A stretch of 64,000 nt of DNA from Enterobacteriaceae bacterium (GCA_902363335.1 CABIZV010000002.1:310001-374000); one strand, 5' to 3'; counted from the stretch's first letter, positions 26,548 to 36,337 are shown. Notes: generated from the sequence alone by a model not told the origin. Numbers and translations: made by a program.

Positions 26548-29500
26548 GTGTACGTTTACCGCTGATAGCCGCCCAGCCGGGGATCTGGATGGCAGAAGCG
26601 CTCTCTGAGTTGCCCAATGCCTGGAGCGTGGCGCACTACGTTGAACTTAAAGGCAATATTGACGGTGACCTGATGGCGCGTGCCATTGCCACCGGCATGA
26701 TGCAGGCCGACACGCTGCGCATGCGTTTTGCCGAGGATAACGGCGAGGTGTGGCAGTGGGTTGACGAAAGCGCGGTGATTTCTGAACCGCTGCGCCAAGA
26801 CCTGCGCGGAAGAGAAAACCCGCAGCAGGACGTGCTGGCGATGATGCAGGCCGATCTTGCGCAAAACAGCCGCGTCGACAGCGGCAACCCACTGTTTAAT
26901 CATCAACTTTTCCAGATTGGCGATAACCACTGGTTCTGGTATCAGCGCTATCATCATCTGCTGGTGGACGGTTTTAGCTTCCCGGCGATTACTCGCCAGA
27001 TAAGCCTGATTTATCAAGCCTGGCAGCGCGGTGAAGCAACGCCAGAATCAGCGTTCACGCCGTTCGCCGAGGTGGTGGAGGAATATCAGCGCTATCGCGA
27101 CAGCGACGCCTGCCAGCGTGATAAAGCTTTCTGGGCCGAGCTGCGAAAAGCGCTGCCGTCTCCGGCCTCTCTTTCGCCTGCACCGCTACCGGGACGCGCG
27201 GAAAGCACCGCCATCTGGCGCTTAAAACTTACCGCCGATCGCCGCGCGTTTTCCCGCCTGACGGCCTCGCATCCTCACTGCCAACCCGCCGACCTGGCGC
27301 TGGCCTTAGCCGCGCTGTGGCTGGGTCGCCTGTGCGGACGCAGCGATTATGCCGCCGGGTTTATCTTTATGCGCCGCATGGGGTCTGCCGCGCTGACGGC
27401 CACCGGCCCGGTGCTCAACGTGCTGCCGCTGGCGGTGACGCTGGAAGGTCAGGAAACGCTGGGCGAACTGGCAACTCGGCTCTCCGGGCAGCTTAAAAAG
27501 ATGCGCCGCCATCAGCGTTATGATGCCGAGCAAATCGTCCGTGATGCCGGAAAGGCTGCGGGCGATGAAGCGCTGTTTGGCCCGGTATTTAACGTCAAAA
27601 TGTTTGATTATCGCCTCGCTTTCGACGACGTTGATTTCGTCACGCATACGCTAGCAACCGGCCCAGTCAACGATCTGGAGCTGGCGCTGTTCCCGGATGA
27701 AGACGGTGGACTGTCGCTGGAAATTCTGGCAAATCAGCAGCGCTATGACAAATCGACGTTACAGCATCATATCGCTCGTTTATCGTCACTTTTGCAGCAG
27801 TTCGCCGACAATCCGGCGCTGCACTGCGCTGATGCCGAGTTGCTGTCTGACGACGAATACCAGCGTCTGGCGCAGATCAACGCGACAGAAAAAGCGTTGC
27901 CGCGCGCGACGCTAAGCTCGCTGGTCGCAGAGCAGGCGGCAAAAACGCCGGATGCCGTGGCGCTGGTGGATGCCCATTATCGCTTTACCTACCGTGAAAT
28001 GCGCCAGCAGGTGGTGGCGCTGGCAAACGTGCTGCGTAAGCGTGGTGTGAAGCCGGGCGACAGCGTCGCCGTGGCGCTGCCGCGTTCGGTATTTCTGACC
28101 CTGGCGCTGCACGCCATCGTGGAAGCTGGTGCCGCCTGGCTGCCGCTGGATACCGGCTACCCGGATGACCGTTTGCAGATGATGCTCGAGGATGCGCGTC
28201 CCTCGCTGCTCATTACCTCAGACGACCAGCTCCCGCGTTTCCCGAACATCGAAAGTCTGTGCCTGAACGCTCCGCTGGCGGCAGGTGACGCGTTGCCGTT
28301 AGGGGTAGCGCAGCCGGAACAGACGGCCTATATCATCTTTACTTCCGGTTCAACCGGACGTCCGAAAGGGGTGATGGTCGGCCACGAGGCTATCGTTAAC
28401 CGTCTGCTGTGGATGCAGGATCATTATCCGCTGACCGCCGATGACGTGGTGGCGCAAAAGACTCCGTGCAGCTTCGACGTGTCGGTGTGGGAATTCTGGT
28501 GGCCGTTCATCACCGGCGCAAGCCTGGTCATGGCGGCGCCCGACGCGCACCGCGACCCGCTGGCGATGCAGCGCTTCTTCGCCGAATACGGTGTGACCAC
28601 AACCCACTTTGTTCCCTCCATGCTGGCAGCGTTTGTCGCTTCGCTCACGCCAGAAACCGCCGACTGCTGCTGTTCCTTAAAACAGGTGTTCTGTAGCGGC
28701 GAAGCGCTGCCAACCGGGCTTTGTCGCGACTGGGAGCTGTTGACCCACGTGCCGCTGCATAACCTGTACGGGCCAACGGAAGCGGCGGTGGATGTGAGCT
28801 GGTATCCGGCTTACGGTGAAGCGCTGGCGCAAGTGACCGGCAACAGCGTGCCGATTGGTTTCCCGGTTTGGAATACCGGGTTACGCATTCTTGATGCCAT
28901 GATGCGTCCGCTGCCGTTTGGCGTGGCAGGCGACCTGTATCTCACCGGTATTCAGCTAGCGCAAGGCTATCTGGGCCGCCCGGATCTCACCGCCAGCCGC
29001 TTTATTGCCGACCCGTTTGCTCCCGGCCAACGGATGTACCGCACCGGCGACGTGGCGCGCTGGCTGGATAACGGCGCGGTGGAATATTTAGGCCGCAGCG
29101 ACGATCAGCTGAAAATACGCGGTCAGCGAATTGAGCTGGGTGAAATCGACCGCGTGATGCAAACCCTGCCGGACGTTGAGCAGGCGGTGACACACGCTTG
29201 CGTGATTAATCAGGCGGCGGCAACCGGCGGTGATGCTCGGCAACTGGTGGGCTACGTGGTATCGGCGTCTGGCCTGCCGCTGGACACCGAGGCGCTATTG
29301 GCGCGTTTACGCGAACAGCTGCCGCCGCATATGGTGCCGGTGGTGCTGTTGCAGCTTAGCGCCTTGCCGCTAAGCGCTAACGGCAAGCTGGATCGTAAAG
29401 CTTTGCCGCTGCCGTCACTTACGCAAAAGACGGTCGGACGTGCGCCGCAAACGGCGACTGAAACGTTAGTGGCCGATGCTTTCGGCCAACTGCTGGGATG

Positions 29501-30407
29501 CGATATCCAGGATATCGACGCCGACTTCTTCGCCCTGGGCGGACATTCGCTCCTGGCAATGCGTCTGGCGGCGATGCTCGCTCAGCGCAGCGGACGCGCG
29601 GTGACGCCGGGGCAGGTGATGGTGTCATCGACCGTCGGCAAACTGAGCGCCTTGCTCGACGCGGGCGACGATGAGCAGGCGCAGCGTCTGGGCTATGAAA
29701 CAGTGTTACCGCTGCGCACCGGTTCGGGGCCGACGTTATTCTGTTTCCATCCGGCTTCCGGTTTTGCCTGGCAGTTTAGCGTTCTGTCGCGCTATTTGTC
29801 GCCGCGCTGGTCGATTATCGGCATTCAGTCGCCGCGCCCGCACGGGCCGATGCAGACCGCCGCGACGCTGGATGCGGTGTGCGAAAATCATCTGGCAACG
29901 CTTCTCGAACAGCAGCCGCATGGGCCATATTATCTGCTGGGCTATTCGCTGGGCGGCACGCTGGCGCAGGGCATTGCGGCCCGATTACGCCAGCGTGGCG
30001 AAACGGTGGCATTCCTGGGCCTGCTCGATACCTGGCCGCCAGAAACGCAAAACTGGGCGGAAAAAGAGGCTAACGGTCTGGAACCGGCGGTTCTTGCAGA
30101 GATTGAGCGCGAACGCGAGGCGTTTCTTGCCGCGCAGCAGGGGCAGGGCTCCGGCGAACTGTTTCGCGCCATTGAGGGCAATTATGCGGATGCGGTGCGT
30201 CTGCTGTCGACCGCACACAGCGCAACGTTTGATGGCAAAGCGACGCTGTTTGTCGCCGAGAAAACGCGTTCAGCGGACCCGCAAGCCGCGTGGGGACCGT
30301 GGGTGGGAGAGCTGGAGGTTTACCGCCAGGATTGTGCGCACGTCGACATCATCACCCCCGCAGCGTTCGAGGCGATTGGGCCGGTGATTCGGGAGATTTT
30401 GGGGTAA
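26544..30407 (+). CDS. entF: Enterobactin synthase component F (NRPS)
   Basis: 1287 residues, a single-module nonribosomal peptide synthetase. Order: condensation domain with HHLLVDGFS (about 136-144), adenylation domain with TSGSTGRPKGV (about 598-608) specific for serine, peptidyl-carrier domain with GGHSLLAM (Ser near 999), and thioesterase with GYSLGG (Ser near 1134). It activates serine, joins it to 2,3-dihydroxybenzoate delivered by EntB, and cyclises three units into enterobactin. Length is close to E. coli EntF (1293). The gene after it in E. coli, fepE, is absent; REP repeats follow. Confidence 0.97.
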   Translation: MSVRLPLIAAQPGIWMAEALSELPNAWSVAHYVELKGNIDGDLMARAIATGMMQADTLRMRFAEDNGEVWQWVDESAVISEPLRQDLRGRENPQQDVLAMMQADLAQNSRVDSGNPLFNHQLFQIGDNHWFWYQRYHHLLVDGFSFPAITRQISLIYQAWQRGEATPESAFTPFAEVVEEYQRYRDSDACQRDKAFWAELRKALPSPASLSPAPLPGRAESTAIWRLKLTADRRAFSRLTASHPHCQPADLALALAALWLGRLCGRSDYAAGFIFMRRMGSAALTATGPVLNVLPLAVTLEGQETLGELATRLSGQLKKMRRHQRYDAEQIVRDAGKAAGDEALFGPVFNVKMFDYRLAFDDVDFVTHTLATGPVNDLELALFPDEDGGLSLEILANQQRYDKSTLQHHIARLSSLLQQFADNPALHCADAELLSDDEYQRLAQINATEKALPRATLSSLVAEQAAKTPDAVALVDAHYRFTYREMRQQVVALANVLRKRGVKPGDSVAVALPRSVFLTLALHAIVEAGAAWLPLDTGYPDDRLQMMLEDARPSLLITSDDQLPRFPNIESLCLNAPLAAGDALPLGVAQPEQTAYIIFTSGSTGRPKGVMVGHEAIVNRLLWMQDHYPLTADDVVAQKTPCSFDVSVWEFWWPFITGASLVMAAPDAHRDPLAMQRFFAEYGVTTTHFVPSMLAAFVASLTPETADCCCSLKQVFCSGEALPTGLCRDWELLTHVPLHNLYGPTEAAVDVSWYPAYGEALAQVTGNSVPIGFPVWNTGLRILDAMMRPLPFGVAGDLYLTGIQLAQGYLGRPDLTASRFIADPFAPGQRMYRTGDVARWLDNGAVEYLGRSDDQLKIRGQRIELGEIDRVMQTLPDVEQAVTHACVINQAAATGGDARQLVGYVVSASGLPLDTEALLARLREQLPPHMVPVVLLQLSALPLSANGKLDRKALPLPSLTQKTVGRAPQTATETLVADAFGQLLGCDIQDIDADFFALGGHSLLAMRLAAMLAQRSGRAVTPGQVMVSSTVGKLSALLDAGDDEQAQRLGYETVLPLRTGSGPTLFCFHPASGFAWQFSVLSRYLSPRWSIIGIQSPRPHGPMQTAATLDAVCENHLATLLEQQPHGPYYLLGYSLGGTLAQGIAARLRQRGETVAFLGLLDTWPPETQNWAEKEANGLEPAVLAEIEREREAFLAAQQGQGSGELFRAIEGNYADAVRLLSTAHSATFDGKATLFVAEKTRSADPQAAWGPWVGELEVYRQDCAHVDIITPAAFEAIGPVIREILG

Positions 30408-30419
30408 ATTTGTGCCATC

Positions 30420-30828
30420 CCGGCGTCGCATACGCTCGGCCGGGCTACGATTCAAATGTAGACAGGAGTAGGCCGGATAAGGCGAAGCCGCCATCCGGCA
30501 ATCTGCACCGTTCTGCCTGATGGCGCTACGCTTATCATGCCTACATGTGATGCGTAGCCCGGGCGAACGCAGTGACCCCGGGAGATCTTCAGCGCCTTCC
30601 TAGCGGCACGACCAGCGGCGTGTGCGCCACCGGATCGGCAATAATCACGTAGGCCGGATAAGGCGAAGCCGCCATCCGGCAATCTGCATCGTTCTGCCTG
30701 ATGGCGCTACGCTTATCATGCCTACATGTGATGCGTAGCCCGGGCGAACGTAGTGACCCCGGGAGATCCTCAGCGCCGTCCTAGCGGCACCACCAGCGGC
30801 GTATGCGCCACCGGATCGTCAATAATCA
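30420..30828. repeat. REP cluster with 181-bp tandem duplication including the fepC 3' end
   Basis: A unit beginning GTAGGCCGGATAAGGCG at 30468 recurs at 30649 (period 181 bp) with about seven differences. Each unit has a REP palindrome, an inverted CTGATGGCG...ATCATGCC REP, a GTAGCCCGGGCGAACGCAG palindrome and about 59 bases of fepC 3' coding sequence. The second copy's coding part is the true end of fepC (30770-30828); the first (30589-30647) is an orphan that still reads the last 18 codons and stop with one amino-acid change. This fills the 362-bp gap between entF and fepC; fepE is not present. Confidence 0.93.
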
Positions 30829-31564
30829 TGCAGCGTAGACCGTACACCGCCTCAATAAATTCGGGCGTCACAATCTCTTTCGGCGCGCCTTCGGCGACAA
30901 TTTTCCCATCCCGCATCGCAATCAGGTGCGTGGCATATCGGCAGGCCTGATTCAAATCATGCAACACCGCCGTCAGCGTAAAACCGCGCTCGCGGTTCAG
31001 TTCGCTCAATAGCTCCAGCAGGTCAATCTGATGGCTGATATCAAGCCAGGTTGTAGGCTCATCAAGCAGCATGATCGACGTGTCCTGGGCCAGCACCATT
31101 GCAATCCATACCCGCTGACGTTGCCCGCCGGAGAGCGTATCAACGCTCTGGTTCGCCAGATTGACGACGCCGGTCGCCCGCATGGCATTTTGCACCGCTT
31201 CTTCATCTTCCTGACGCCAGCGGCTAAACAGCGGCTGATGCGGGTAGCGACCGCGTGCCACCAGTTCCTGCACGGAAATATCACCCGGCGTGGTGGCGTT
31301 TTGCGCCAGTAGGCCAATGCGCCGCGCGACTTCCTTGCTGGCGTAACGTTGGATCTCTTCGCCGTCGAGATACACGTGACCGTGGGTTGGCGTCATCAGG
31401 CGGCTCAGGGTGCGCAGCAGCGTCGATTTACCGCAGCCGTTGAGGCCAATAATCGCCGTAAAATGTCCATCCGGGATGGCAACGTTCAGCGACTCGGCAA
31501 TAATTTTTTTACCGTAGGCGAGGGTTAACTGCTCGCCGTGCAAACGGGCTACGGTGTCGGTCAT
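30770..31564 (-). CDS. fepC: Ferric enterobactin ABC transporter ATP-binding protein FepC
   Basis: 264 residues from the ATG at 31564, which overlaps the fepG stop (ATGA); the longer open frame upstream lies inside fepG and is not used. Walker A GLNGCGKST (about 40-48), signature LSGGQRQRVWIA (about 141-152) and Walker B IMLLDEPT are present. It energises FepD/FepG import of Fe-enterobactin or its hydrolysis products from FepB. Last gene of the fepDGC operon; its last codons are duplicated downstream within REP repeats. Confidence 0.97.
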   Translation of the reverse strand: MTDTVARLHGEQLTLAYGKKIIAESLNVAIPDGHFTAIIGLNGCGKSTLLRTLSRLMTPTHGHVYLDGEEIQRYASKEVARRIGLLAQNATTPGDISVQELVARGRYPHQPLFSRWRQEDEEAVQNAMRATGVVNLANQSVDTLSGGQRQRVWIAMVLAQDTSIMLLDEPTTWLDISHQIDLLELLSELNRERGFTLTAVLHDLNQACRYATHLIAMRDGKIVAEGAPKEIVTPEFIEAVYGLRCMIIDDPVAHTPLVVPLGRR

Positions 31565-32553
31565 TTTTTGCGAGACTCCTGAATAAGCAACACGATGAGG
31601 TAGATACCGCCAAGGCTGACGGTGACCACGCCCACCGGAAGTTGATAGGGCTGGAACAGCTGCTGGGCGCAGAAATCCGCAGCGGCCAGCAGTGCCGCGC
31701 CGCACAGCGCGGCCTGGGTCAATCCCCAGCGGGCGGTGCCGCTCAGGCGGCGGGCAATATGCGGGGCCACCAGCGCGATAAACGAAATCGGCCCGGCCAG
31801 CGCAGTGGCGGCAGCGGTGAGCACCACGGCAACCAGCATCAGCAATAGGCGGGAGGATTCGACGCGCACGCCCAGCGCGCAGGCGCTGTCATCACCCATC
31901 TCTAAAAGACGCAGACGACGCACTAACAGGGCGGAGGCGATCAATGCCAGCCCCATAAGCGGCGCGGCAGGCCAGATTTTTGCCCAGGTCAGGCCGTTAA
32001 GCGAACCGGAAAACCACAGCCCGGCAGAAACGGCGGTTTCAAGCGAGGCGCGCAGCAGCAGCCAGGTGTTGAAGGCCATCAGCATTGCACGGATGCCGAT
32101 ACCAATAATAATCAACCGGAAGGTATCAATGCCGTCGCGCCACGCCAGCGCCCACACCAGCAGCGAGGTGACAATTCCCCCGACCATGGCGGCAAGCGTA
32201 ATGGTGGTCAGGTTCTGACCGAAGAAAACCATCGCCACGAGCACGCCGCTCCACGCGCCGGTGTTAAAGCCCATCACGTCCGGGCTTCCCAGCGGGTTTC
32301 GCATCAGCGACTGAAAAATCGCGCCGCTGACGCCAAGCGCTGCGCCAATCAGCAGCGCCATCATCACGCGCGGCAGACGCCACTCGGTCACCACCATGGT
32401 GATAGCGCGCGGGGCATCGCCGAACAGGGCATTGAAAATTTGTGACAATTCCAGGGTCACCGCGCCGCTACGCAGACTGAGCAACGTTAACAGCAGACAC
32501 AGGACGACCAGCAGCAGGCAGTTGGCGAGTAATCGGCGTGAAGGGGCTATCAT
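31561..32553 (-). CDS. fepG: Ferric enterobactin ABC permease FepG
   Basis: 330 residues from the ATG at 32553 (MIAPSRRLLANC), matching E. coli FepG; the 87 extra codons upstream are within fepD. A BtuC/FecCD-type permease with about nine to ten helices and the conserved SLMRNPLGSPDVMGFNTGAW (about 75-94) cytoplasmic coupling region. Forms the channel with FepD. Four-base overlaps join it to fepD upstream and fepC downstream. Confidence 0.96.
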   Translation of the reverse strand: MIAPSRRLLANCLLLVVLCLLLTLLSLRSGAVTLELSQIFNALFGDAPRAITMVVTEWRLPRVMMALLIGAALGVSGAIFQSLMRNPLGSPDVMGFNTGAWSGVLVAMVFFGQNLTTITLAAMVGGIVTSLLVWALAWRDGIDTFRLIIIGIGIRAMLMAFNTWLLLRASLETAVSAGLWFSGSLNGLTWAKIWPAAPLMGLALIASALLVRRLRLLEMGDDSACALGVRVESSRLLLMLVAVVLTAAATALAGPISFIALVAPHIARRLSGTARWGLTQAALCGAALLAAADFCAQQLFQPYQLPVGVVTVSLGGIYLIVLLIQESRKK

Positions 32554-33557
32554 CGGCCACCTCCGCTGCGTTGACGACGGACAAGATAAATCAGCACCGG
32601 CGCGCCGATAAAGGCGCTGACCACCGATACGCGCAGCTCGCCCGGCACCAGCAGGCGACCGATGATATCGGCAAATAAGAGCAGAGACGGCGTTGCCAGC
32701 AGGGTGACGGGCAGCGACCAGCGATGATCCGCGCCCACCAGCCAGCGGGCGATATGCGGCATCATCAGGCCGATAAAGGCGATAGGCCCGACGACCGACG
32801 TCGCGCTGGCGCACAGAATGGTAATCACCAGCAGCCCGATGATTTGCGTGCGCGCCACCTTGCTGCCCAGCGCGGTGGCGGTGTCGGTGCCGAGGCTCAG
32901 GCTGTTGAGCGAGCGGCTCATCATCAGCGCCACGGTTCCGGCAATCAGCACCGGGATTAGCACCGTTTTAAGCGTTTGCAGGGTGCGAATATCCAGCGAA
33001 CCGGCCTGCCAGAAACGCAGCTGATCGTAGACGTCCGGGTTTAACAGGGCGATCCCGTTGGAAAAACCTTCCAGCACGGCGGCAAGCGCCACGCCTGCCA
33101 GCGTTAAACGCACCGGGCTGAGCTGTCCGCCGCCCTGACTGCCGGTAAACGCCACGATAAGTGAAGCGAGCAGTGCGCCGCAAAAGGCCATAACCAGCTG
33201 TTCTTGCGGTGAGGAGATCCCCAGCAACGCGGCGCCGAGCACGATAGCGAAACTGGCTCCGGCATTCACGCCAAGAATACCTGGGTCAGCAAGCGGGTTT
33301 CGAGTGAGGGTTTGCATCAATGCGCCAGCAAGACCCAGCGCGCCACCGGCGAGTAACCCCGCCAGCGTGCGCGGTAGGCGGGCGTCGAGCACGATAATAC
33401 AGTCGGCGCTCTGACAGGTGCCGCTTAACGCATCAACGACGACGGAGAGCGGCAGCGGTCGGGCACCGATTAATAAACTGAGCGTGACGGCAAGAAACAG
33501 CAGTATGAATAAACCGGGCAGCGTCACGGCACGCAGCGCGGGTGTGGAAAACGACAT
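32550..33557 (-). CDS. fepD: Ferric enterobactin ABC permease FepD
   Basis: 335 residues, FecCD-family permease with the LTRNPLADPGILGVNAGASF segment (about 86-105) and GPIAFIGLMMPHIAR (about 256-270), which are conserved in this family. First gene of fepDGC, transcribed away from entS and preceded by a Fur box 18 bases from the start codon. Confidence 0.97.
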   Translation of the reverse strand: MSFSTPALRAVTLPGLFILLFLAVTLSLLIGARPLPLSVVVDALSGTCQSADCIIVLDARLPRTLAGLLAGGALGLAGALMQTLTRNPLADPGILGVNAGASFAIVLGAALLGISSPQEQLVMAFCGALLASLIVAFTGSQGGGQLSPVRLTLAGVALAAVLEGFSNGIALLNPDVYDQLRFWQAGSLDIRTLQTLKTVLIPVLIAGTVALMMSRSLNSLSLGTDTATALGSKVARTQIIGLLVITILCASATSVVGPIAFIGLMMPHIARWLVGADHRWSLPVTLLATPSLLLFADIIGRLLVPGELRVSVVSAFIGAPVLIYLVRRQRSGGGR

Positions 33558-33574
33558 GGTGACATCCCTGATGT

Positions 33575-33593
33575 GATAATGATAGTGATTATC
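33575..33593. promoter_or_regulatory. Fur box between fepD and entS
   Basis: GATAATGATAGTGATTATC matches the 19-bp Fur consensus at 17 of 19 positions, and further GATTATC/GTTATC half-sites continue to about 33603, suggesting overlapping dimers. It controls the divergent fepDGC and entS promoters. Confidence 0.92.
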
Positions 33594-33666
33594 GTTATCT
33601 ATCTTATTCGTTTATGGTAGCATGAGCGCCCTTAAAAAGGGTATGAAAAAGTCACAAGGTACTGTA

Positions 33667-34905
33667 ATGAAGCGACAATCCTGGCTGCTCAATCTCAGCC
33701 TGTTAAAAAGCCACCCGGCCTTCCGCGCCGTCTTTATCGCCCGCTTTATCTCCATTCTTTCACTGGGCCTTCTAGGCGTTGCCGTGCCGGTACAGATCCA
33801 GATGATGACCCATTCCACCTGGCAGGTGGGGTTATCGGTGACGTTAACCGGTAGCGCGATGTTTATCGGGCTGATGGTTGGCGGCGTACTGGCTGACCGC
33901 TATGAACGCCGCAAACTGATTCTGCTGGCGCGCGGCACCTGCGGCATTGGATTTATCGGCCTGTGGTTAAATGCGCTGCTGCCGGAACCGTCGCTGGTGG
34001 CGATCTATGTGCTGGGTTTATGGGACGGCTTCTTTGCTTCGCTTGGCGTGACGGCGCTGCTGGCGGCGACGCCTGCGCTGGTCGGGCGTGAAAATCTGAT
34101 GCAGGCTGGGGCGATTACCATGCTGACGGTGCGTCTGGGGTCGGTGATTTCACCGATGGTCGGCGGACTCTTGCTGGCCTCCGGCGGGGTGTCGTGGAAC
34201 TACCTGCTGGCGGCGCTAGGCACCTTTATCACCACGCTAACTCTGCTGCGTTTGCCGCAGTTGCCGCCACCGCCGCAGCCGCGTGAGCATCCGCTCTCTT
34301 CACTGGTGGCGGGTTTTCGTTTTCTGCTCAGTAGTCCGCTGATTGGCGGCATTGCGCTTCTGGGCGCGCTGGTGACGATGGCGAGCGCGGTGCGCGTGCT
34401 GTATCCGGCGCTGGCAATGGGCTGGCAGATGTCAGCCGCGCAGATTGGTCTGCTGTATGGCGCTATTCCGTTGGGCGCAGCCTTCGGTGCGTTGACCAGC
34501 GGCAGGCTGGCGCACAATGAGCGTCCGGGTTGGGTGATGCTGCTGGCGACCGTCGCTGCGTTTGGGGCGATTGGCCTGTTTGCCATGATGCCGCATTGGG
34601 CGCTGGGGATGGTGTGTCTGGCGCTGTTCGGTTGGCTTAGCGCGATCAGTTCACTGCTGCAATACACCCTGATTCAAACCCAGACGCCGGAGGCGATGTT
34701 GGGGCGGATTAACGGCCTGTGGACGGCGCAGAATGTGACCGGCGATGCCATTGGTGCAGCGCTGTTAGGCGGCTTGGGCGCGATGCTCACCCCGGTGGCT
34801 TCGGCAAGCGTGAGCGGCTGGGGACTGGCGATTATTGGCGGAGTTTTGCTGCTGTTGCTGGGTGAGCTGCGGCGATTCAGGCGCGAAGCCCCGGAGTCGG
34901 CGTAA
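33667..34905 (+). CDS. entS: Enterobactin exporter EntS
   Basis: 412 residues from the ATG at 33667 (MKRQSWLLNLSLLKSHPAF), the start equivalent to E. coli EntS; 15 further in-frame codons upstream lie in the control region. A 12-helix MFS exporter with the GVLADRYERRKLILLARG loop (about 71-88) and a strongly conserved C-terminal part (QTPEAMLGRINGLWTAQNVT). Exports enterobactin across the inner membrane. Monocistronic, divergent from fepD under a Fur box. Confidence 0.96.
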   Translation: MKRQSWLLNLSLLKSHPAFRAVFIARFISILSLGLLGVAVPVQIQMMTHSTWQVGLSVTLTGSAMFIGLMVGGVLADRYERRKLILLARGTCGIGFIGLWLNALLPEPSLVAIYVLGLWDGFFASLGVTALLAATPALVGRENLMQAGAITMLTVRLGSVISPMVGGLLLASGGVSWNYLLAALGTFITTLTLLRLPQLPPPPQPREHPLSSLVAGFRFLLSSPLIGGIALLGALVTMASAVRVLYPALAMGWQMSAAQIGLLYGAIPLGAAFGALTSGRLAHNERPGWVMLLATVAAFGAIGLFAMMPHWALGMVCLALFGWLSAISSLLQYTLIQTQTPEAMLGRINGLWTAQNVTGDAIGAALLGGLGAMLTPVASASVSGWGLAIIGGVLLLLLGELRRFRREAPESA

Positions 34906-35186
34906 ACGCCTCGTCCGGGCTACAACCTGAAACCAACCGGTAGGCCTGATAAGCTATGCGCCATCAGGCATAACCGCGCCTATTGCCGGATGGCGGCTTC
35001 GCCTTATCCGGCCGACACTAGTTGGTAGCCCGGGCGAGCAGAATGCGACCCCGGGAGTGCGCAGATATTTAACCAAATAGCACCATCAGGTATAACCGCG
35101 CACATTGCCGGATGGCGGCTTCGCCTTATCCGGCCTACACCAGTTGGTAGCCCGGGCGAGCAGAATGCGACCCCGGGAGTGCGCGG
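34893..35186. repeat. REP cluster with 122-bp tandem duplication including the fepB 3' end
   Basis: Units starting ATTGCCGGATGGCGGCTTCG at 34982 and 35104 repeat with period 122 bp. Each carries a REP palindrome and a GTAGCCCGGGCGAGCAGAA palindrome. After the first unit, 35069-35086 copies the end of fepB (minus strand: Leu-Phe-Gly-stop preserved) in diverged form; the true fepB end is at 35191. A further REP of the CTGATAAGC type is at about 34941-34970. Confidence 0.88.
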
Positions 35187-35190
35187 ATGT

Positions 35191-36150
35191 TTAGCCAAAC
35201 AGCGCCGTCAAACGATCTAACACCCGCATTGCGCTGTAGTAATCCAGACGGAACGTCTCGGTGCCCAGCGCATAAACATGCTTATTTTTTACCGCCGGCA
35301 GATGGGCCAGCAGAGGATTCGCGTTAATCGCATCAACGTCTTTCTGGTCACCGGCGAACAAAAACAGGCTCTCACCGTTCAGCCCGGTTGCCAGATTTTC
35401 ACCGCCAAGCTGGATGATGTCGTGGCGCTTGCCCTGGCTTTGGCTGGCGTGAAGCCCGGCGGGCAGCGCGGCTTGCGTAAACCCAAGCTGTTGCAGGAAC
35501 TGCCCCTGGGCGGACTCGCTGGTCCACAGATTGGCGCTGTGCGCGGCGGCGGTGTACACCACGGCGCTGACCGGCTGCGGCGGCAACGTAATCTGCTGTT
35601 TCACCTGCGCCTGCTTTTTAGCAAACTCGGCGATGCGCCGAGCGGCCTGCTGTTCGTGCCCGGTCATTCCGCCAAGCTCGGTCAGCAGCGCCTGCCAGCT
35701 TTTGTCGTCGTAATTAACAATCAGCGTCGGGGCGATGGTCGATAGCTGATCGTACAGCGCCAGCGCCGAATCGCCGCCGGTGGCGCTGATTAAAATCAGA
35801 TCCGGCATCTGCGCGGCAACCGCTTCGGCACTGGGCTCGCCGATGTACAGGCGGGTCAGCTTACGCGCCTTTGCCACCTCACCCCATTGACGTAAAAAAC
35901 CCTGGTCATCTGCAACGCGGTTATTCGGCGTGGTCGCGCCGCTGGCAATCACCGGCGCGTCAATGGCCAGCAGGGAACCTGTGAGGGTCACGCTGGTGGA
36001 GACGATGCGGGTCGGTTGATGTTCCAGCGTGTGCACGCCGCGGCTGTCGGTTATCTGGCGCGGCCAGTCGGCGGCGTACGCTTGGGATAATCCCAAAACG
36101 CTAAAACCGGCGAGCAGCGCGACGCTACGCCAAAGTGCGGTGAAATTCAC
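35191..36150 (-). CDS. fepB: Ferric enterobactin periplasmic binding protein FepB
   Basis: 319 residues with a signal peptide ending ..LSQAYAADWP (about residue 26). A class III (helical-backbone) periplasmic binding protein: GVHTLEHQPTRIVSTS (about 38-53), IGEPSAEAVAAQMPDLILIS (about 103-122) and C-terminal KNKHVYALGTETFRLDYYSA. It carries Fe-enterobactin from FepA to FepDGC. Divergent from entC, with a 232-bp control region that includes a TAAGCA/TGCTTA hairpin near 36268-36287. Confidence 0.96.
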   Translation of the reverse strand: MNFTALWRSVALLAGFSVLGLSQAYAADWPRQITDSRGVHTLEHQPTRIVSTSVTLTGSLLAIDAPVIASGATTPNNRVADDQGFLRQWGEVAKARKLTRLYIGEPSAEAVAAQMPDLILISATGGDSALALYDQLSTIAPTLIVNYDDKSWQALLTELGGMTGHEQQAARRIAEFAKKQAQVKQQITLPPQPVSAVVYTAAAHSANLWTSESAQGQFLQQLGFTQAALPAGLHASQSQGKRHDIIQLGGENLATGLNGESLFLFAGDQKDVDAINANPLLAHLPAVKNKHVYALGTETFRLDYYSAMRVLDRLTALFG

Positions 36151-36337
36151 AAATACGATTCCTGTCCGGGTTGGTTAATGCTTCTCATTTTCAACTATTG
36201 TTCCGCCTGGATGCAAGCGTTATACCCGAAGGCAGGGAGAACAACATCGGGCAGACCACCCGACTATTAAGCACAAGATGCTGCTTAGAGCTGTTGACAT
36301 ACGACGCGTTTACTTTTAGGTTACCGAACCAAAATAT

